Positions 59,920-64,000 of a stretch of DNA of 64,000 bases are shown here, piece by piece. Made by a program: the position numbers and the translations under genes. The DNA is from Certhia americana (Eukaryota; Chordata; Aves; Passeriformes; Certhiidae), in NCBI GenBank assembly GCA_018697195.1, contig CM031879.1:27166839-27230838 (forward strand), written 5' to 3'. The first letter of the stretch is position 1; every line of letters begins with the position of its first letter. The notes beneath the pieces are model-generated. The model was not told where the DNA came from, ran no database searches, and was given only the letters and a program-made list of their open reading frames with translations.

Positions 59920-60050
59920 GAACAACAGAATCATTTAGATTGGAAAATACCTTTAAAATCATCAAGTCCAACCAATTTAACACTGCCAAGTCCACCACTA
60001 AGCCATGTCCCCCATGTGCTGCATCTACACATCTTTTAAACATGTCCTTA
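59920..60050 (-). mobile_element. CR1 LINE 3' end fragment, - orientation
   Basis: On the minus strand it reads AAAAGATGTGTAGATGCAGC, then GGGGGACATGGCTTAGTGGT, GGACTTGGCAGTGTTAAATT, GGTTGGACTTGATGATTTTA and AATGATTCTGTTGTTC. This is the typical CR1 3' terminus, about 130 bp and 5'-truncated. Open frame 59897-60115 (-) overlaps it and is not a gene. Confidence 0.93.
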
Positions 60051-63000
60051 TAAAAATAAATTTTAGAACTATGATTTACTCCAGCCTGAGTGCTGGAAGT
60101 AGTTATAAACTTCAATGCAAAACATCTATGTTATAAAATACTTTCAGAAACTCTTCCATCATTTGGAAACTTTTTGATAGAATCCAATTTTTAATAAAAA
60201 TAGCTTTTAGTTATATACATTTGAGAAGCAAATGCAGAGAGACCATTGTTACTAGTCTGAAAACAAAATTAGAGAAATCTGAAACTCTTTTTTTTGAGTT
60301 TGGATGATTTTTAAATGCACATTACACTTACAAAAGAACCCTAGAGTAAATTGCAAAAAAGCAAAGGGACTTTAAATGTCATTCACACAGATATTCATTT
60401 CAGAAGATACTGCTGTTTTCAATCAAGTTTAACACTGTTAATTTTTTCTCATTATCAGCAAAACAAAAAAAAGTACATGCTGAGGATAAGGAAACAGCTT
60501 TGTTTTTCTTCAAAATCATGTGCTTACCAGAACTAAAGTATGTATTTGCCATATGTCAGGCCCTGCCCTTCTTCCTTAAATTACAAATTCATTAATATAG
60601 CACAGCAGTGCTACACCATTAGCAAGGAATAAAGTACATTTTAAAGAGCAATTAAGTGGTATAAAACTACTTGGAGAGAAAGGTTTTTCCACTGCAGCAG
60701 TGTCTTAGGGAGAAGAAAGGGGAAACCTGACACGAAGGAATGTCAGCCTGAACTTGATTAATTTGTACTCAGAGCAACACGTCCCCCACTGCAATGGCAG
60801 CAGCTTCCCACATCGCTTTGCTGTATTCCTCCTTAGAGTTTTCTTCTGATCTGTAGGTCATCCCTGAGATAGATTTGTTCAAATTGACATCTTTAATAGA
60901 GTCATATCTTCTCTGCTATTGTCTCCAGCTTCCCAAGTCAAACCATCTGTGTTGGATGTGTAGGCCCCCAGAAATGGCTGCTTTGCTAAACAGATTGTCC
61001 AGGCTGAATATGCAGCATCCCAGTTCAGAACATGCAAAGCCAGCTCAAACGCTCCCACTGATGACAGCAGCCCTTCCACAAGACCCACACTGTGCTTTCC
61101 TGGAATGGTCAGACTGGAAGAATCAAGAGTTCAGGACAGGGACACAGCACGACTCAAAACCAAGTCAAGTCTGAATTTTAGTTTCCTTCTCATTGCTTTT
61201 TTGTTACAGGGATTTGAGACAAGAAGTCTAATGGTTCAGTTTTATGGCTTAGAAAGAAAAGACTTGAAAAGCTCAGTCCCTGTTTTAAATGAAAGCAGAT
61301 TCTCACCCTCACAGGAAAAGCCCAGTGTTTAACAGTGCTTTGCTTTCAAGCGTTATGGTCTTGAAACAAATGTTTCTATGAGGTTTAATGTAGAGGAATT
61401 TATTCAATTAATTAAATTTATTTCTATTGTGAAATTAAAACTGAAGGTTGTTAAATAAAGTTACTGGCTTTAAAAAAAGGAAACAATGAAAAAGCTTTAC
61501 ATCTGGCCTATGAAGATCCTAAGAGTATCCTCAAAACTCCTCTCCTTTGGGAGTTAGGATGCTCAGCAAGTTTTGGCTCTTAAATCAACATATGTTTGTT
61601 ATTTAAGTTATACTGTCATTGTTTCTTTTCTGTTCTGTAAGACCATGGCATGGCTACCCCTTCCAAGCCTGGAAGCAGCATCTTTAGCTTGTGAATATTA
61701 CATTACCCCCTCACCTACTAGACTACAGAGAAAACACTTTTGCTACATAGAAAGCCTGACAACCCTAAACAAGCTACAATAAAAAGCAAGACCTGATAAA
61801 AATTCCATTACTTGCTTATCTGCAGAGATTCTTCCCAGTTCAAAGGGTCAATTTCCCAGCAGGGCACCAGTGCTTATCAGCTAGCTCTGCTGAGCCTTTC
61901 AATTGCAAAGAGAAGTGTTGCCTCCAACTGGCATGACAATGGCACTATTAAACAGGCACTTCAAAGATACAGATGTCGTAAATGCTTTGATTTTGCCAAG
62001 TTCTCTATGCCATCACCATCCAACAGACTTTTTCATGTAGAGGTCAGAGTCCTTACTAAGCAAATGAAAAACAGGTAATAAAATAAGTCACGTGAAATGC
62101 AGCAAATCCATCACATGCCTCTACACCAAAAGCAGGTCCCCTTGTTTTCCTAGGTACAGAGATGCCCATACCTGGCCAAGAGAGAAACAGGACTACCACA
62201 AGATAAGGTTCAATGAATCTGCTGTAGCAGGTCCAGTCAGACTGGTGTATATCCCACAAATCGGCAACTTTCCTTCCCACAGGAGTAAACATGCAGACAG
62301 TAGTATTACTGAGCAGGACTTAAAGGAGTGGACACTTGCAAGAGCAGATCTGTTGATTAGCTGACATCTGACATAGCAACCTGGATTCATTTTAAGCAGG
62401 CTGTATAGGCAAGGACAGCTGATACTCCCTTAGATGATTAAAGAGACATAGGGTTTGTTTGTTTTTTAGCTTGCAATAAGGTGAGGAGACTGGGCACAGT
62501 CAGCATGGTCACTCTCTAATTATCAGAGGATCATGTGATATAGGTCATACTTGTTAAGGTACATATGTGTCATCTCACATCTGCCAGTTTGCATCAGCAC
62601 TAGATGCACATTTCTTTATCTAGATCTAGATTTACACACAAACCATGTTTTAAGTAAAGGTCTGCTGCCCTGAGCACAAGATATATGCACATCATTCATC
62701 TTATAAAAATTACTTTTCACTTAACTCTCTCCCCACTTTCTTTGGAGCAACAGCCCAGAGTCCCAGCCTTGTTTTTTCAGGCCAACCATCTGCCTGGATA
62801 GAGCAGCATCCTTTGAAAGAGTGCTGCAGTCTCTTTCAAATGTCTGCAGTGCAATTCCTTCAACCTGTTAGCTTGTCACCCTTGGGACACAGGTAAGAAG
62901 ATGTGTCAGAAAGGATTGTAACAGCAAGACGCTTCATTTTCACATGAATGAGGACATGACAGGAAGCTTTCAACCCAAAACGTTTCCTGTCTGATCAACA

Positions 63001-64000
63001 AGCCACAATTTACACACAGGAGTAAACATTGTGACCTACAGCAAACCAAGGTCATCTCCTCTAAAATATGCTTGTTGATAGCACAAGCAAACCCTGACTA
63101 AATTAAGTTTAAATTCTCAAAAGCAGTTTAAACTCAGATATGGGTTAGATTCAATCCTCACTGAAGGCATTATCCTTTTTCCAGTTACTGTACTTCCCTT
63201 CTAATGGGAAAAAGCCCTTTCACTTGGATGTCCCATATCAGGTTCTACAAGCATAATTACAAAGAACATATGCAAACGAAGGCTATTATGTGATCACATC
63301 CCACTAAGATACACTATAGCAGCAGAGACCCACATACTTTACACTGGTGCCAGCAGCAAAGCTGCAAGAGCAGTTTATGCCAACATATGACATCTTGCAG
63401 GGCACAACCACAACACAGGGCAACATTGTCATTTTAGTAAATCTGACCATGGCAAAATAAAACCCTGACGTTCACAGCTGACAGGCTGAGGTGTGATAAC
63501 ACACAAGTTATAAACAGTTTTGTCTCACGGCTTTATTCCATCTCAGCTAATGTACATTGATGCACCCTTTCCTTCCATGCCCGCGGCACCAAAGTAGCAC
63601 AGCTTGTGGTTGTGACTTGCACACTATAGTCTTCCTTTCTTTTGTCCTCTACCTCCCACCTCCCTTCTAATACATTGCCTCTCAATTAGTCACAGAATTA
63701 CAGCAAAACACAGTTCTCTGATCTTTTACATGGTCGTTTATCTATAAACATTTAGTACCTGCCTTCTCTCTAGGAAGAACAATCTTTTCAACAAAAGTCT
63801 GCTTTTCAGAGAATAAGACAAAATTGGAGGAATTTAGTAGTAGATGTTTTAAATATTTTTGCTAGCAACCTCTATGCTTGTTTCTATCAAATACATTCAG
63901 AAAAGTTTTCTCAAAAGTTAAAACCAAGTAGTTGTGCCTGAGTCTTCCAGGCACTACTGGTATGCTTACACATCCAGCATGTATACCAGTAGTCCCTTCC

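Larger units (their letters stand above)
47651..64000. other. Region upstream of the CpG island, no coding exon found
   Basis: About 16 kb without a recognisable coding exon. It contains three CR1 fragments, an (AAT)n tract, A-rich tracts (48,878-48,920 and 53,046-53,074) and a C/A-rich tract at about 55,918-55,960. It may be intergenic, or a long 5' intron of PRICKLE1 if a more distal promoter exists, as I recall for the human gene. Everything else in this stretch is plain AT-rich sequence to me. Confidence 0.5.

Overview
The window is vertebrate nuclear DNA, almost certainly from a bird. Several insertions look like chicken repeat 1 (CR1) LINEs with their typical 3' ends, and one long terminal repeat looks like an avian endogenous retrovirus LTR. 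The two genes present, PPHLN1 and PRICKLE1, are neighbours in the same tail-to-tail arrangement as on human chromosome 12. I cannot name the species. Family assignments rest on my memory of human proteins and repeat consensus sequences, not on a search.

Layout. 1-25,626: AT-rich and non-coding, most likely part of the last intron of PPHLN1 (+ strand). It holds one CR1 copy, several perfect inverted repeats, a 40-bp tandem duplication and T/G-rich tracts. 25,627-25,836: the final coding exon of PPHLN1, then a short 3' UTR. About 26.2-30.6 kb: spacer between two convergent genes, with a ~0.9 kb CR1 (- strand) and a ~0.5 kb solo LTR. 32,277-40,388: all seven coding exons of PRICKLE1 (- strand). 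Spliced, they give an 831-residue protein, the same length as human PRICKLE1, with all reading phases consistent. 40,389-40,435: the last part of the PRICKLE1 5' UTR, with a tiny uORF. About 45.5-47.65 kb: a two-lobed CpG island, the best promoter candidate for PRICKLE1. 47.7-64 kb: no coding exon seen. It is either upstream intergenic DNA or a further 5' intron of PRICKLE1, with three CR1 fragments and an (AAT)n microsatellite.

Function. Periphilin-1 is a nuclear protein of the HUSH silencing complex. Prickle1 is a cytoplasmic planar cell polarity protein with a PET domain, three LIM domains and a C-terminal prenylation box. The two are neighbours by synteny and share no known pathway. I found no operon, CRISPR array, RNA gene or new multi-gene system. 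The most unusual items are structural: short-loop perfect inverted repeats (one pair lies just inside a PRICKLE1 intron) and a strand bias of T/G against C/A tracts that appears to follow gene orientation.
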